DNA of 64,000 bases from Paenibacillus senegalensis JC66. Lineage in GTDB: Bacteria > Bacillota > Bacilli > Paenibacillales > NBRC-103111. The stretch is from contig NZ_HE610957.1 in the NCBI RefSeq assembly GCF_000285515.1, forward strand, positions 1,526,468 through 1,590,467. Reading direction: 5' to 3'. This document shows, piece by piece, positions 14,149 to 23,508 of this stretch. Each line of letters begins with the position of its first letter. The stretch's first letter is position 1. The position numbers were made by a program, and so were the translations under genes. Below the pieces are notes generated by a model. The model ran no database searches and had not been told where the DNA came from. It was given only the letters and a program-made list of their open reading frames with translations.

Positions 14149-17100
14149 CTATCCCCCCATTCCGCGCTTGGATTTCATGACGGTTAAGCCTAGTTCTCTT
14201 CCAAGCTCTCGAAGGTCATTATCATTTCTCACCGTCAGGACTGCACCACTAAACAGGCCGTCAAAGTTAATGTGCTGGACAGTTGACCCGCCTGCACCGG
14301 CTAACGGTGTGTCAATGCCCGGAATTGCTCGATTGTGAAGGTCATCCACTCGGCTCTTAATCCCGGCAACGGACTTTTCAAGGCCAATTTCCAAACCACG
14401 ACCAATATCTTTCCCCCAGCCCTCGGATACTTTGGAAGGAGATTGAATTTGGAATGCTCCGGTGAACGTTTCCTTAATTCCTCGACCGATCATACCAGCA
14501 GCATTGGTAACATTGGATATAGTGTTGGAAATACCATCTGCCAACCCTTGCATAATGTCAGATCCAATCTGTTTCAAATCTAAATTTCTGAAAAAGTCCA
14601 TGATCCCATCCCAAACCGATTTAATTCCGTCTGAAATGGATGTCATTTTGTCCTCGATAGCTATACGCATACCATTCAGGTGTTCATCGACCTTGGTTTT
14701 CATGTCCTGGTATCCGCTCTTTACGTCGTTAACAGTGTTGTTAACATTGCGCTTGGCATCTTTCCACATTTCATTCCAGGCAGTGCCCATTTTGTTCTTA
14801 AACATGTCCCACTTGCTATAAATTTCTCCGGTTTCCCAATCCACGTGGTCGACATGCTCTTTCGCTTGTTTCTTCGCTTCGGCTACAACTTTTTGTTGCA
14901 TATCCTCAGCTGCTGCTACTGATTCATCCCGCTGCCGCTTGGCTTCTGCTATGATCGCGTCTGCTTCCTCAGCAGACAATTGCCCGGTTTCATCACGCTG
15001 CTGGACCGCATAACGAACTATGTCATTGTATTGATCCTCAGCCGCTTGAATAGCCTCTTCTTTCTGGCGATTGGATTGTTTGACAATCTCAGCGGCCTGC
15101 TGCGCGGATAATTCAGAAGAGTCATTTTTCAATCTTTCAAGTATCGCTTTGGATTCCGTCTCATAGTCGCGGTAGATTTCAACCGCCCTATCTCGGAATG
15201 TCCTTTGGATACCGTTGATTTCCTCGTACTCATCCTTGGTAAGACCGCGCTGATCGTCAAGCGCATTGGATAGGATCTCAAATATCCGGGTTTGTCCATC
15301 TTCAACTTCCTGCCGCTCCCGTTCCTGTTTACTGATAAGATCCTGAAGCATCTCTTCTTTTCGTTCATCAGTCAATGTTTTATTACCATCAAGGAACTTT
15401 TCTAAGGATGCACGTTGTTCAGCGTGGCTGCTGTCCAGATTGGCTAAAATGTCCTGTCCCATAGCTGCATAGGTGTCAGCCAGTTCCGCGGCCATGTCCT
15501 CCGTTATTTGCACACCAGACCAGTAAAGTTGGTTTAGTTCCATTGTGGCCTTGTCGTTTAGCCCTACGAATGCCTGAAGTGATTCTTCGGACAATCCGCT
15601 CATAGCCTCCGTTGTTTCTCGCATGGCCGGACCAACTTGGCCCTCCAATACATCCGCAAATTCCTCAGCAGATAAGGCAGCATTGTCAAAATCAAGCGCT
15701 AATCCGGAGATTCCCCCGCCGCCACCGCCACCGCCACCAGTATCAGTGGAAGAACCTTTTGCAGCGTCTTCCAATTCCTTCAGCTTTGCTTGCATCCGGT
15801 CCAGCTCAGCCACTTGCTTATCAATGGCTGGAGCGATATCCACCGCTTGGCTTACCGCTTCAGCAATGGACTGTTTCTCGCTGTTCAGCCCGTTTTTAAA
15901 GCTATCAGCAAAGGACTGACCAGCATCCTGCCATTTGGGATTATAGGTTTCCAGGAGATTGACGATTTCGTCATTGTTCTGTTCAATCAGCATTCTGCGG
16001 GCTTCCGCCTGCAAGCTTTCTGCCTGCTTCAACTCTTCAAAGTGCTTCTTAATAGCTTCCTTCTCTTCGTTCAAGCCTTCGGTGAAGATTTTTACCCGCT
16101 CTTGCTCCTGCTCCTTAAGGCCGTCATAGCGTTCCTTAAGGACTTCCTTCTCTTCCTTGATTGACTCCTGGAGAGCCGCAAGGCGCTCTTTCTCCGCCTC
16201 TTTCTGAGCGTCTATTTCATCCTTAAGAGCGTCTTTCTTGGCTGTAGCCGTTTCCTTCACAGCGTCAATTTGCTCTTTCAGTGCGTCTTTCTGCATCTTC
16301 CGCTGCTCCAGAAGTTGTTGGCGTTCATAATCAGCAAGCAGTTTGGTTAAATCTGCTTGGATCTTGGCCCGTTCTTCCGCTGTCTCAGCTGCAGCTATCT
16401 GTTTTTGGAGCTCGGCTACCTTAGCGTTATGTTCCTGCTCTCTCGCCGCTTTTTCCTCAGCATCTGTCTGCCCGTCAATCGCATCTATTTGATCTTGTAA
16501 AGCCTTGATCTGTTGATAGGCTTCTTCATCTATGACTTTGAGCTTTTCTTGATATTCCTTGTCATAGATTTTCAACCTCTCATCAGAAGCTTTTTTCTCG
16601 GCATCGTTTTGTTTATCTAAAGATCGCTGTTTAGCTTGCAATTCATCATCAAATTGCTTAATGACGGCATCGGATGCCTTTTTCTCGGCATCAATCCGGG
16701 AATCTATAGCGTCAGATTGGGCTTTTTCGGCTTCGTCATATTGCTTCTTTAATGCGTTGACAATCGCGTCACCCATCCGGTTTAAGGTTTCAGTGTTCCG
16801 GTCAACAATTTCCTTCATGTCATCGACACTTTGCTTGTAGGTGTCAACCATCTGTTTCATGTTGTCCTTGGCTGCATCCTTAGCCTTTTTAGTGCCTTTT
16901 CCTACCCCATCGGCAATGTTATTGCCAATTGCAGCGCCTTGAGTCTGAGCAGCCTTAGCCGTGTCCTGTAATGCGGACTCGGTACCGGATCGAAAGTTTT
17001 TGAAGCTACCTGATGCTTTTTCCGTGGCCGCTGCCGCCTGATCTCCGAAGCTTTGAATAGCCGGAAGAGAATCCCTACTCAAAAACTTCACTAACGCCGT

Positions 17101-18864
17101 TATCCCTGCCACAAGCCCGGCAATGGCCGAAATAGCTAATCCAATCGGGTTTGTTGCCAAGAAAACTAACGCAGTGCCCAAAGCACGAATCGGGGTTACT
17201 GCAGCTGATGCTATTTTGGAGAACGTAGCAAGCATCCCGCCTCCCTTAGTTACAGCCGTTGAAATCTTGCCAAACGTGATAATCATGGAACCAACGCTAT
17301 TGACCATAGACCCTAACATCATTAATGCAGGTCCAGCAGCGATTGCCAGACCCCCCAAGGCTATAATAACCCCGCGCGTGCTGTCGTCCAGGCCAGCAAA
17401 CCATTCCGCTGCCTGTGCTACTCTTGTAATTAAAGGCTGTAGGGAATCTAGCAATTTCAGGAGAGCTGGTACTAATGCATCGCCCAATGTTATGCCAATA
17501 TCAACTAAGCGGTTTTTGAAGATTTGGGCTTGGGATGCTGTCGTTTTATAACGTTCCTCAGCCTCGTTGGTCAACGCAACGTTTTCTTCCCAAGCTTTGT
17601 TCCCCAACTCCAAGGATTTACGCATAACATCGCCAGCACCGGAAGCCCGCAAAAGAGCATCCCGAAGACGAATTTCAGAAAGTCCTAAATCTTCGATGAC
17701 CTTGAACGTATTGCCGCCTGTCTCGTTGATTTTGCCTAAGCCCTCAATAAAGGCCACAATTGCCGTTGCTGCATCTTTCTCGAACGCTTTTACGAACTCT
17801 TCAGAGGTCATACCCGCGACTTGTGCAAACCCTGCCAAGTCATCACTGCCCATAGCTACCGAATTAGCAATGTTGATCATCAGCTTACTAAAGGCTGTAC
17901 CCCCAGCTTCCGCATTAATACCAACAGCTGCCAACGAACCGGCAAAGGCTAGTATTTGCGCTTCCGTCATGCCTACCGTAGCCCCGGCCCCTGCCAGCCT
18001 TAAGCCCATCTCTACTATCTCAGACTCCGTAGCCGCCAGGTTATTACCCAAGTCAACGATGGTTGCGCCAAGACGGTCAAAGTCCTGTTGGTTCATTTGG
18101 GTAATAGTCGCCAAACGAGCTAAAGCCATGGCAGCATCATCACTGCTCATATTGGTTGCCACGCCCATATCAATCATGGTGCGGGTAAATCCTAATATGG
18201 CATCATTTTGGATACCAAGCTGCCCCGCGGCTTCCCCAACCCTCGCTATTTCAGTAGCAGCGGCTGGAATCTCCTTAGCCATGTCGCGCATGCCCTTCCG
18301 AAACACGGCGAATTCTTCTTCGGTCGCGTCCACAGTCTTGCGAACACCCGCAAAGGCCGATTCAAAGTCTACGGAAGCCTTGGTCGCTAATCCACCCAGG
18401 GCAAGTAAAGGGGCAGTCACCGCTTTTGTCAGCGACTGCCCTACATTTTTCATTCCTTGACCAATATTTTGCATTGACTTGCCAAGCTTTTCAAAGTCGA
18501 TGCGTGTTTTGCCAAGTTGACTTTGGAGATTCTTTAGTTTTAACTCTGTTCCTTCAAGTTCCCGTTGGAAAGCTCTGTATTGCCCTTCACTGATCTCACC
18601 CCGCGCAAACTGTTCATTAACTTGTTGTTGGGCATCCCGTAGCCGATTCAAGCGCTCCTGTGTCTGCTGGACGGCATCTGCAAGTAGCTGCTGCTTTTGT
18701 GCTAACAGTTCCGTATTTGTCGGATCTAGCTTCAGCAGTTTTTCGACTTGCTTAAGTTCCTTTTGAATGTCTTTACTCTTTTTGTCTACATCGGATAGGG
18801 CTTTAGATAACCCGGTTGTCTCCGCTCCAATGACTACGTTAATGCCGCGAATTGTTTCCGCCAT
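14149..18864 (-). CDS. Tail tape measure protein (TP901 family)
   Basis: 1571 aa, by far the largest gene. The N-terminus is coiled coil (to about 125), then the TP901 tape-measure core (about 130-460, e.g. FESAFAGVRKTVDATEEEF). Hydrophobic segments lie near 490-600. A long highly charged coiled coil (about 650-930) follows, with a glycine tract (GGGGGGGGG near 995) and a C-terminal helical/hydrophobic region with IQSPSKVSEGWGKDI. It sets tail length: at roughly 0.15 nm per residue the tail would be about 235 nm. I see no embedded lytic domain. ATG 18864 follows the frameshifted chaperone. Confidence 0.96.
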   Translation of the reverse strand: MAETIRGINVVIGAETTGLSKALSDVDKKSKDIQKELKQVEKLLKLDPTNTELLAQKQQLLADAVQQTQERLNRLRDAQQQVNEQFARGEISEGQYRAFQRELEGTELKLKNLQSQLGKTRIDFEKLGKSMQNIGQGMKNVGQSLTKAVTAPLLALGGLATKASVDFESAFAGVRKTVDATEEEFAVFRKGMRDMAKEIPAAATEIARVGEAAGQLGIQNDAILGFTRTMIDMGVATNMSSDDAAMALARLATITQMNQQDFDRLGATIVDLGNNLAATESEIVEMGLRLAGAGATVGMTEAQILAFAGSLAAVGINAEAGGTAFSKLMINIANSVAMGSDDLAGFAQVAGMTSEEFVKAFEKDAATAIVAFIEGLGKINETGGNTFKVIEDLGLSEIRLRDALLRASGAGDVMRKSLELGNKAWEENVALTNEAEERYKTTASQAQIFKNRLVDIGITLGDALVPALLKLLDSLQPLITRVAQAAEWFAGLDDSTRGVIIALGGLAIAAGPALMMLGSMVNSVGSMIITFGKISTAVTKGGGMLATFSKIASAAVTPIRALGTALVFLATNPIGLAISAIAGLVAGITALVKFLSRDSLPAIQSFGDQAAAATEKASGSFKNFRSGTESALQDTAKAAQTQGAAIGNNIADGVGKGTKKAKDAAKDNMKQMVDTYKQSVDDMKEIVDRNTETLNRMGDAIVNALKKQYDEAEKAQSDAIDSRIDAEKKASDAVIKQFDDELQAKQRSLDKQNDAEKKASDERLKIYDKEYQEKLKVIDEEAYQQIKALQDQIDAIDGQTDAEEKAAREQEHNAKVAELQKQIAAAETAEERAKIQADLTKLLADYERQQLLEQRKMQKDALKEQIDAVKETATAKKDALKDEIDAQKEAEKERLAALQESIKEEKEVLKERYDGLKEQEQERVKIFTEGLNEEKEAIKKHFEELKQAESLQAEARRMLIEQNNDEIVNLLETYNPKWQDAGQSFADSFKNGLNSEKQSIAEAVSQAVDIAPAIDKQVAELDRMQAKLKELEDAAKGSSTDTGGGGGGGGGISGLALDFDNAALSAEEFADVLEGQVGPAMRETTEAMSGLSEESLQAFVGLNDKATMELNQLYWSGVQITEDMAAELADTYAAMGQDILANLDSSHAEQRASLEKFLDGNKTLTDERKEEMLQDLISKQERERQEVEDGQTRIFEILSNALDDQRGLTKDEYEEINGIQRTFRDRAVEIYRDYETESKAILERLKNDSSELSAQQAAEIVKQSNRQKEEAIQAAEDQYNDIVRYAVQQRDETGQLSAEEADAIIAEAKRQRDESVAAAEDMQQKVVAEAKKQAKEHVDHVDWETGEIYSKWDMFKNKMGTAWNEMWKDAKRNVNNTVNDVKSGYQDMKTKVDEHLNGMRIAIEDKMTSISDGIKSVWDGIMDFFRNLDLKQIGSDIMQGLADGISNTISNVTNAAGMIGRGIKETFTGAFQIQSPSKVSEGWGKDIGRGLEIGLEKSVAGIKSRVDDLHNRAIPGIDTPLAGAGGSTVQHINFDGLFSGAVLTVRNDNDLRELGRELGLTVMKSKRGMGG

Positions 18865-18875
18865 CCCTAATCCCC

Positions 18876-19104
18876 CTATCCTCCGTAGAATGCGTCAATA
18901 TCGGCTTGTGTGGCTTCTTGTGGCTCGTTCGATTCACCTGCATAAGCGTCCGCAAATTCAAAAAAGTCCCGCAAGCGGAACTCGTTTAATTCATGAAAAC
19001 TAAGCTTCATTTTTTTAGCTGCTGCAAGGATTTCAATTTCAAATGATTTAGGGTTACTTCGCTTCTGCTTTCGCCGCTTTTGTTCCTCCAGCGGAACGAA
19101 AAAA
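18876..19104 (-). CDS. Frameshift extension of the tail assembly chaperone (gpGT-like)
   Basis: Between the 19054 stop and the tape measure an open frame encodes SFEIEILAAAKKMKLSF, then LRDFFEFADAYAGES and DIDAFYGG, the typical 'T' domain of gpG-GT systems. It has no start of its own and lies +1 (equivalently -2) relative to the chaperone gene. A run of six T (minus strand, 19099-19104, within GGC TTT TTT CGT) is a suitable slip site; a -2 slip would read on as TTC GTT CCG. The fused protein would recruit tape measure and tube subunits during tail assembly. Confidence 0.75.
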
Positions 19105-19413
19105 GCCGTTTTCGGCTTCCTCCAAGATACCCACGAAGTTACTCAATTCGTTGAAATCAATGGATTCTAAGGAGCCCACCCATTCAAAGAAGGATGGGAG
19201 TTCCTTTTGAAGACTATAAGCGTCACATTTTGCCATAGCCCAAACCATTTGCAGGAGCAGCACCGTGTCAATCTTAGTTGGATCTTCCTTTAACGTTTGG
19301 AGACTAGTCAAGTCGCCCAACAAGTCAGACTCAAATTCTTGTTTGTAATAGAGCAGCGCTAGCGGAGCTGCTTTAATCCTTACGGTCTGTTCTCCGATTT
19401 TGATTTCTCTCAA
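19054..19413 (-). CDS. Tail assembly chaperone (gpG-like)
   Basis: A 119-aa protein with REIKIGEQTVRIKAAPLALL, then helical FFEWVGSLESIDFNELS, directly between the major tail protein and the tape measure, the invariant place of gpG-type chaperones. The start is TTG overlapping the tail-protein stop. Near its 3' end lies the T6 tract that probably yields the longer frameshifted form. Confidence 0.85.
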   Translation of the reverse strand: MREIKIGEQTVRIKAAPLALLYYKQEFESDLLGDLTSLQTLKEDPTKIDTVLLLQMVWAMAKCDAYSLQKELPSFFEWVGSLESIDFNELSNFVGILEEAENGFFRSAGGTKAAKAEAK

Positions 19414-20003
19414 TCTTCTTCACCGCCATTTCCCCCGATAGTAGGGATATAAACGGAATCGAAGAAGCTGTTGTAAGCTGCTACATTCGTAGCGCTCTGT
19501 TCCAAATCTCCTTTTACCATTCGGATCCCATCTAGTTCGATTGGCGATACAGTTATGTTTAGCACATCTGTCGCCACTTCAACGGATTCGCCTTTGGTTG
19601 TACGCTCTTTAGCTGGTCGGCTAGCTTGGCAATCGTAATATACAAACCTACGATTACGCTGATCGCCCAGAATCTGCCCAAGCAGCGCAAATTTTTTCGG
19701 AATTGCATCGGATATTTCAACCAGCATTCCATTGTCATCAATAATCCAGCCCAGCATTTCGGCCTGCACTTCATCGGGAACCAACGCCATTTCAAGTTCA
19801 GCTGTGTATCCATTATTTGCAGTGATATTAAAGTAAGCATTGTTATCAGCGTAAAACGTACTGGCCTCGCCTTGTGCAGTAGGTGTCCAGCGGACGGCAC
19901 CGGGAATAGGGATCGGCGTCCCCCAAGTTGGAGTGTTGCCGTTCTCATTCAAAAATGCAAGGTGGACACGTTCCAGACCAAAAGTTACTTTATTTTGAGA
20001 CAT
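19410..20003 (-). CDS. Major tail (tube) protein, phi13 type
   Basis: A 197-aa protein whose N-terminus (NKVTFGLERVHLAFLNENG), central GYTAELEMALVPDEVQAEML and FALLGQILGDQRNRRFVYYD match the phi13/TP901 family of tube proteins that polymerise into the tail. GGAGG precedes ATG 20003. It sits between the tail terminator and the chaperone as in other HK97-type siphophages. Confidence 0.93.
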   Translation of the reverse strand: MSQNKVTFGLERVHLAFLNENGNTPTWGTPIPIPGAVRWTPTAQGEASTFYADNNAYFNITANNGYTAELEMALVPDEVQAEMLGWIIDDNGMLVEISDAIPKKFALLGQILGDQRNRRFVYYDCQASRPAKERTTKGESVEVATDVLNITVSPIELDGIRMVKGDLEQSATNVAAYNSFFDSVYIPTIGGNGGEED

Positions 20004-20007
20004 TTGT

Positions 20008-20328
20008 TCATCCTCCTATGAGTTGTATTTCATACATGATTTGAAATAAACCTTCGCCTTCAATCCAGCTTTCAGACTTGCGATAAGGCAGTCTAAGTTC
20101 TTTCAATTTCTCTTGCACAGCTCTCTCAGCTGCTAAATCCTTGATTTCCGTGTATAGCTCAATCTGGAAATTACTGATTTCAGCATAGTTCTGGTTATCG
20201 GCGATTAAATCATTACCATAAGCAAACAAATACACAAGATACGGAGGGGATGGGGATGATTTGAAATGTGAATAAGCAACCGGATACCCGATTGCTCTTA
20301 ATTCCTGCAGCAGTTCTGCTTGTGTCAT
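20008..20328 (-). CDS. Tail terminator/completion protein
   Basis: A 106-aa protein (MTQAELLQELRAIGYPVAYS; NFQIELYTEIKDLAAERAVQ; FQIMYEIQLIGG), with the strand-helix order of tail-terminator proteins that cap the tail tube. ATG 20328 fits GGAGGG at 7 nt, while the in-frame GTG at 20334 overlaps the upstream stop. It lies between the gp10-type neck protein and the tube protein. Confidence 0.8.
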   Translation of the reverse strand: MTQAELLQELRAIGYPVAYSHFKSSPSPPYLVYLFAYGNDLIADNQNYAEISNFQIELYTEIKDLAAERAVQEKLKELRLPYRKSESWIEGEGLFQIMYEIQLIGG

Positions 20329-20330
20329 AA

Positions 20331-20714
20331 TCACCCTCCGTTCCGGATGATTTCCCGGACTCGCCTATCAAATTCAGCGACCGCCCGATCTGCTGCAGGC
20401 CGAATATGCGGTTTTCCTGCAACACGCCCGCCGCCGCGCTTGACATGTCCTTTCTCAGCCAAGTGTGTAAGCCAAGGTTTGGTTTTGTTATAGGTGACGT
20501 AACTAATTACTCCGCCTGTTCCAAACTTCTTGCGTGTCCAGCCACGCGCGTATTCGCCTGTTTTTCTTGGGGAGGCGTTACGAATCTCCCTGTTCATCGT
20601 TCTTGATGATTTGTCCGCTTGCTTTTCAATTCCGGCTGTTACATCTTCCGTGTACTCTTTGACTGCGTTTGCGATCTCTGCTGCTAAGCTGTCTATGCTT
20701 ATCGTTTTAGCCAT
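20331..20714 (-). CDS. HK97 gp10-like neck protein
   Basis: A 127-aa basic protein with NASPRKTGEYARGWTRKK and HLAEKGHVKRGGGRVAGKPH, the hallmark of the HK97 gp10 family, which acts at the head-tail junction or tail completion. Short spacing to neighbours indicates one translation unit. Confidence 0.92.
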   Translation of the reverse strand: MAKTISIDSLAAEIANAVKEYTEDVTAGIEKQADKSSRTMNREIRNASPRKTGEYARGWTRKKFGTGGVISYVTYNKTKPWLTHLAEKGHVKRGGGRVAGKPHIRPAADRAVAEFDRRVREIIRNGG

Positions 20715-20720
20715 ATCCGT

Positions 20721-21089
20721 TCAAAGCCTCCCCTCAGTAATAATGGTGAAGGTTTTGTTCAGTTCATCGTCATTGATCGGCGGTGCCACAACTCTATACA
20801 TGTTTTCTTTATACTCGATTACGATGTTCGTCTTATGTTCATCAAAGAGACGCTCCAGCCGTTTTGAATACTGGACAACAAACCGAACTGTTTTTTCAGA
20901 TTGAGTTTGTGCAGCTGCAATGTATTCTGAGCCTTTAACCGTTTTGACCATCGACCACAATTTCATGATTTCACCAAACGTTTCGATTTCGTTGCCGATC
21001 TCGTCCTGTGTAACCGTTGGCCCCCATATCCCAATACGCTTGTTAAACCTTCCGCTGTGACTATTGGCGTTGTACTTATTCGGATTCAT
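20721..21089 (-). CDS. Head closure / head-tail joining protein (SPP1 gp16-like)
   Basis: A 122-aa beta-rich protein: GRFNKRIGIWGPTVTQDEIG, KLWSMVKTVKGSEYIAAAQT, VIEYKENMYRV. This is the Phage_H_T_join pattern; it closes the connector after DNA packaging. ATG 21089 follows AAGGTGAT and overlaps the end of the upstream connector gene. Confidence 0.87.
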   Translation of the reverse strand: MNPNKYNANSHSGRFNKRIGIWGPTVTQDEIGNEIETFGEIMKLWSMVKTVKGSEYIAAAQTQSEKTVRFVVQYSKRLERLFDEHKTNIVIEYKENMYRVVAPPINDDELNKTFTIITEGRL

Positions 21090-21372
21090 CCGGATCACCT
21101 TCTAGCGCCTTACTGATGTTGAGGTTATTGATCTGCGTCAAAAAGTTCGTATAAAAATACTCCAGCGCATCGTTATAAGCGTACCGGGACCGTTCAAAGA
21201 CCAGTTCCTTAAATACTTCGTCAGCAAGTTCATAGTCACCGCAAATCCGTCTTAAATCGCTATATGAAGCCTTAAGGATGCGTTCCAGGTTGCCGTCTTC
21301 TTCATCGTCCAAGTGCATCCTGGCCATAAATTCAGCAACGATTTGCGGCGTTATTGCATCATCCATGGTCAT
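21076..21372 (-). CDS. Head-tail connector (gp6-like adaptor)
   Basis: A 98-aa helical, acidic protein (ITPQIVAEFMARMHLDDEED, ILKASYSDLRRICGDYELAD, RYAYNDALEYFYTNFLTQIN) with the layout of Phage_gp6/SPP1 gp15 adaptors that bind under the portal. Two ATGs (21372 and 21366) are possible. It follows the 56-aa gene by overlap. Confidence 0.88.
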   Translation of the reverse strand: MTMDDAITPQIVAEFMARMHLDDEEDGNLERILKASYSDLRRICGDYELADEVFKELVFERSRYAYNDALEYFYTNFLTQINNLNISKALEGDPDESE

Positions 21373-21539
21373 TCACCACTTTCAATGTACACCTGACCAT
21401 ACTGGTTGTTTGTGGTCGATAGCTGCTTGATGCGTTTTTTCGTGGTTCTTAGACCATCAGCAGGGTAAACGTCCCCAATCTCATAGACACGGCCGTCTTG
21501 GTCCCGGAATCTGCGTACTACCTTGTAGGATTCGGACAT
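21369..21539 (-). CDS. Small connector-region protein, 56 aa
   Basis: MSESYKVVRRFRDQDGRVYE then IGDVYPADGLRTTKKRIKQL: a short beta-hairpin plus the T-K-K-R-I-x-x-L ending typical of the small proteins encoded between capsid and gp6 adaptor in many Bacillales siphophages. GGAGAGGGGGA precedes ATG 21539. Its stop overlaps the next start. The precise role (perhaps capsid or connector accessory) is unknown. Confidence 0.8.
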   Translation of the reverse strand: MSESYKVVRRFRDQDGRVYEIGDVYPADGLRTTKKRIKQLSTTNNQYGQVYIESGE

Positions 21540-21576
21540 TTTTCTCCCCCTCTCCTAAAGAAAGAAGAAACCCCTA

Positions 21577-22749
21577 TTAAGGAGTCTCTTCGTCATCTCC
21601 ACCTGGTCCGTTGGTACTGAATTGGATATTCAAGTCATACAACAGAGCGGCCTTGTTATCTTTAGGCTTACCATTGGCAAATTGCTTGATGGTGTATAAC
21701 ATGGCATCCTCAATAGCCAGCGTCTGGTCGAACCTATTGGCTTTGTATCCACCAGCCAAGATAGCAAGGTATTCGCCTTGAACAAAGAACAGCGCCTTGC
21801 CAACTGGAATTTCTTCCGACTCAACAACGCGAATGTTATAAGGAAGAGCTGTTACCCACTGACCATTCGCTGTTTGGATCGTGTTTCTAAATTGCACGCT
21901 GATAGCATCCACCGGATTGACGACCATAACCACTTTGTTTAGTACCTTGCGGGATTTGCCCTCTGCGTCAGTGGACAACGCTTTGATTACGTCATGCAAT
22001 TCACCGGCTACCACTTCGCCAAATTGGGAAGGCGCGAATGTCAACGTCCCGGAGGATGTTTTGTCCGTGACAGCACCGTTAGGAGCCACGTCTTTTGTGA
22101 GGCCGATTGGCTCACTTTGAGCAGGTCCGCGACCATTGACCAAACCATACTCCAGACCAACACTGTACGACTCCACCAGCAACGTGCGGACATACCGCTC
22201 GACCCACTCAGGTCCCAACTCCAGCATGTCTTTTGGGATTACGGCAAATGCGGTCAATTTAAGCTGCCCAATTTGCTCCTCGCGGAACGCGGCGCTAACT
22301 TGTCCTTTGATTGGACCAAACAGGTTACCCCAAGCATAGGTTTTGTTCGCATCAGAATAGATAAAGCGTGTTACTGCCCCAAGGTCTTGCAGACCGATTG
22401 CATCCAGTAGTGGATGAGCAGCAACCAAGTCTTCAAATACCCGGTTTTGCGTAGTCACAGGAAGAATCGAATCATCGTCAAAGCCGCCAAACTCAATAAC
22501 TTCGTTGAAGTATTTCTTTTCCTCAGAAGTCAGTACGTTTTGACCTCGGGAGGAAAGAATTTGACTGTCAATGTTTTCGTTGCGCACATGAGCAGAGATT
22601 TTCTCCGTCAGATCTGTAACAAGGGCATCCTGCATTTCAGTCCACGCTTCGGCCTGGGCTTTAGCGTCAGCGCCTTCCCTCACAAGCTCCATATACGCGG
22701 CTTTTTTAGCCTCGAAGTTTTCCATCTTACCCTTCAATTTCATTGTCAT
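21577..22749 (-). CDS. Major capsid protein, HK97 fold
   Basis: 390 aa with an N-terminal helical scaffold-like delta domain (about 1-95, coiled, ending before VLTSEEKKYFNEVIEF) and the HK97 core (FEDLVAAHPLLDAIGLQDLG, VIPKDMLELGPEWVERYVRT, GLVNGRGPAQSEPIGLTKDV, VFFVQGEYLAILAGGYKAN-like C-terminus). The delta domain is presumably removed by the upstream ClpP-type protease. GGAGG lies 7 nt before ATG 22749. Confidence 0.96.
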   Translation of the reverse strand: MTMKLKGKMENFEAKKAAYMELVREGADAKAQAEAWTEMQDALVTDLTEKISAHVRNENIDSQILSSRGQNVLTSEEKKYFNEVIEFGGFDDDSILPVTTQNRVFEDLVAAHPLLDAIGLQDLGAVTRFIYSDANKTYAWGNLFGPIKGQVSAAFREEQIGQLKLTAFAVIPKDMLELGPEWVERYVRTLLVESYSVGLEYGLVNGRGPAQSEPIGLTKDVAPNGAVTDKTSSGTLTFAPSQFGEVVAGELHDVIKALSTDAEGKSRKVLNKVVMVVNPVDAISVQFRNTIQTANGQWVTALPYNIRVVESEEIPVGKALFFVQGEYLAILAGGYKANRFDQTLAIEDAMLYTIKQFANGKPKDNKAALLYDLNIQFSTNGPGGDDEETP

Positions 22750-22773
22750 GATTGTACCTCCGTTATTTTGGAA

Positions 22774-23508
22774 TTAAAAATAGAACCGTGGTCCAACTGC
22801 TGCCGCAATCGGTTCAGGTTCCTTCTTGTTTTTTAACTGCTGTATTTCGTTATGCGCGTCTGCCAGTTGGGTGCGAAGCGCAGCAATTTCATTTTCCTTC
22901 TCGTCACCGTTATCACCGCTTACCGCTGTAGCAAACCCGATATCAACCGCCTTTTGTGCGCTGTACCAGGTTTCAGCGTCCACCGCCACCCGGATATCTT
23001 CGCGGCTCACCTTGGCCTTGGTCATGTAGATGTCAATGATTCCTTCTTCCAACTCGTCCAATACATCGGCTTCCTTGCGCATCTGTGTCTTAGTTCCCCA
23101 CACGATATTGCTAGCCTCATGAATCATACACATGGAGCCTAAGCCCATAATCAGCTCATCGGCAGCCATTGCGATAACCGATGCTGCGGAACAGGCCCAG
23201 CCGTCAACGTGGATGGTCACCTTTCCCTTATGCTTTTTGAGCCGGTTGTAAATGGCTATCCCATCGAAGGCATCCCCGCCCGGTGAATTAAGGTTAATCA
23301 ACAAATCGCCCTTTGCATCTTTAATCACATTGTCAATGTCGGAAGCAGAAACTGATTCCCCCCACCAATCACCGATAAGACCGTAAATCGTAATCTCGGT
23401 CGTGTCGTCAGCCTCATTGTATCGACTCTCAAACTTGCGTTCGATCTTCTCCAGCTGCTGTAAGTAGGCTTGATTCTTGAACGTTTTTAGAAAATCAAGT
23501 TTTGTCAT
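22774..23508 (-). CDS. ClpP-type prohead maturation protease
   Basis: A 244-aa protein with a ClpP/crotonase fold (about 35-190): SPGGDAFDGIAIYNR forms the oxyanion strand, the nucleophile Ser lies in GWACSAASVIAMA, and His in MIHEASNIVWG. The C-terminal 50 residues are a coiled-coil tail (IAALRTQLADAHNEIQQLKN), often involved in scaffold targeting. It processes capsid precursors. ATG 23508 is supported by GAAGAGAG and overlaps the portal gene end by 14 nt; the frame extending to 23553 is not needed. Confidence 0.94.
   Translation of the reverse strand: MTKLDFLKTFKNQAYLQQLEKIERKFESRYNEADDTTEITIYGLIGDWWGESVSASDIDNVIKDAKGDLLINLNSPGGDAFDGIAIYNRLKKHKGKVTIHVDGWACSAASVIAMAADELIMGLGSMCMIHEASNIVWGTKTQMRKEADVLDELEEGIIDIYMTKAKVSREDIRVAVDAETWYSAQKAVDIGFATAVSGDNGDEKENEIAALRTQLADAHNEIQQLKNKKEPEPIAAAVGPRFYF

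Noticed and set aside
17567-18460. 297-codon plus-strand frame opposite the tape measure
   Set aside because: Long only because the antisense of a coiled-coil gene lacks stops; no ribosome binding site, and composition mirrors the sense gene.
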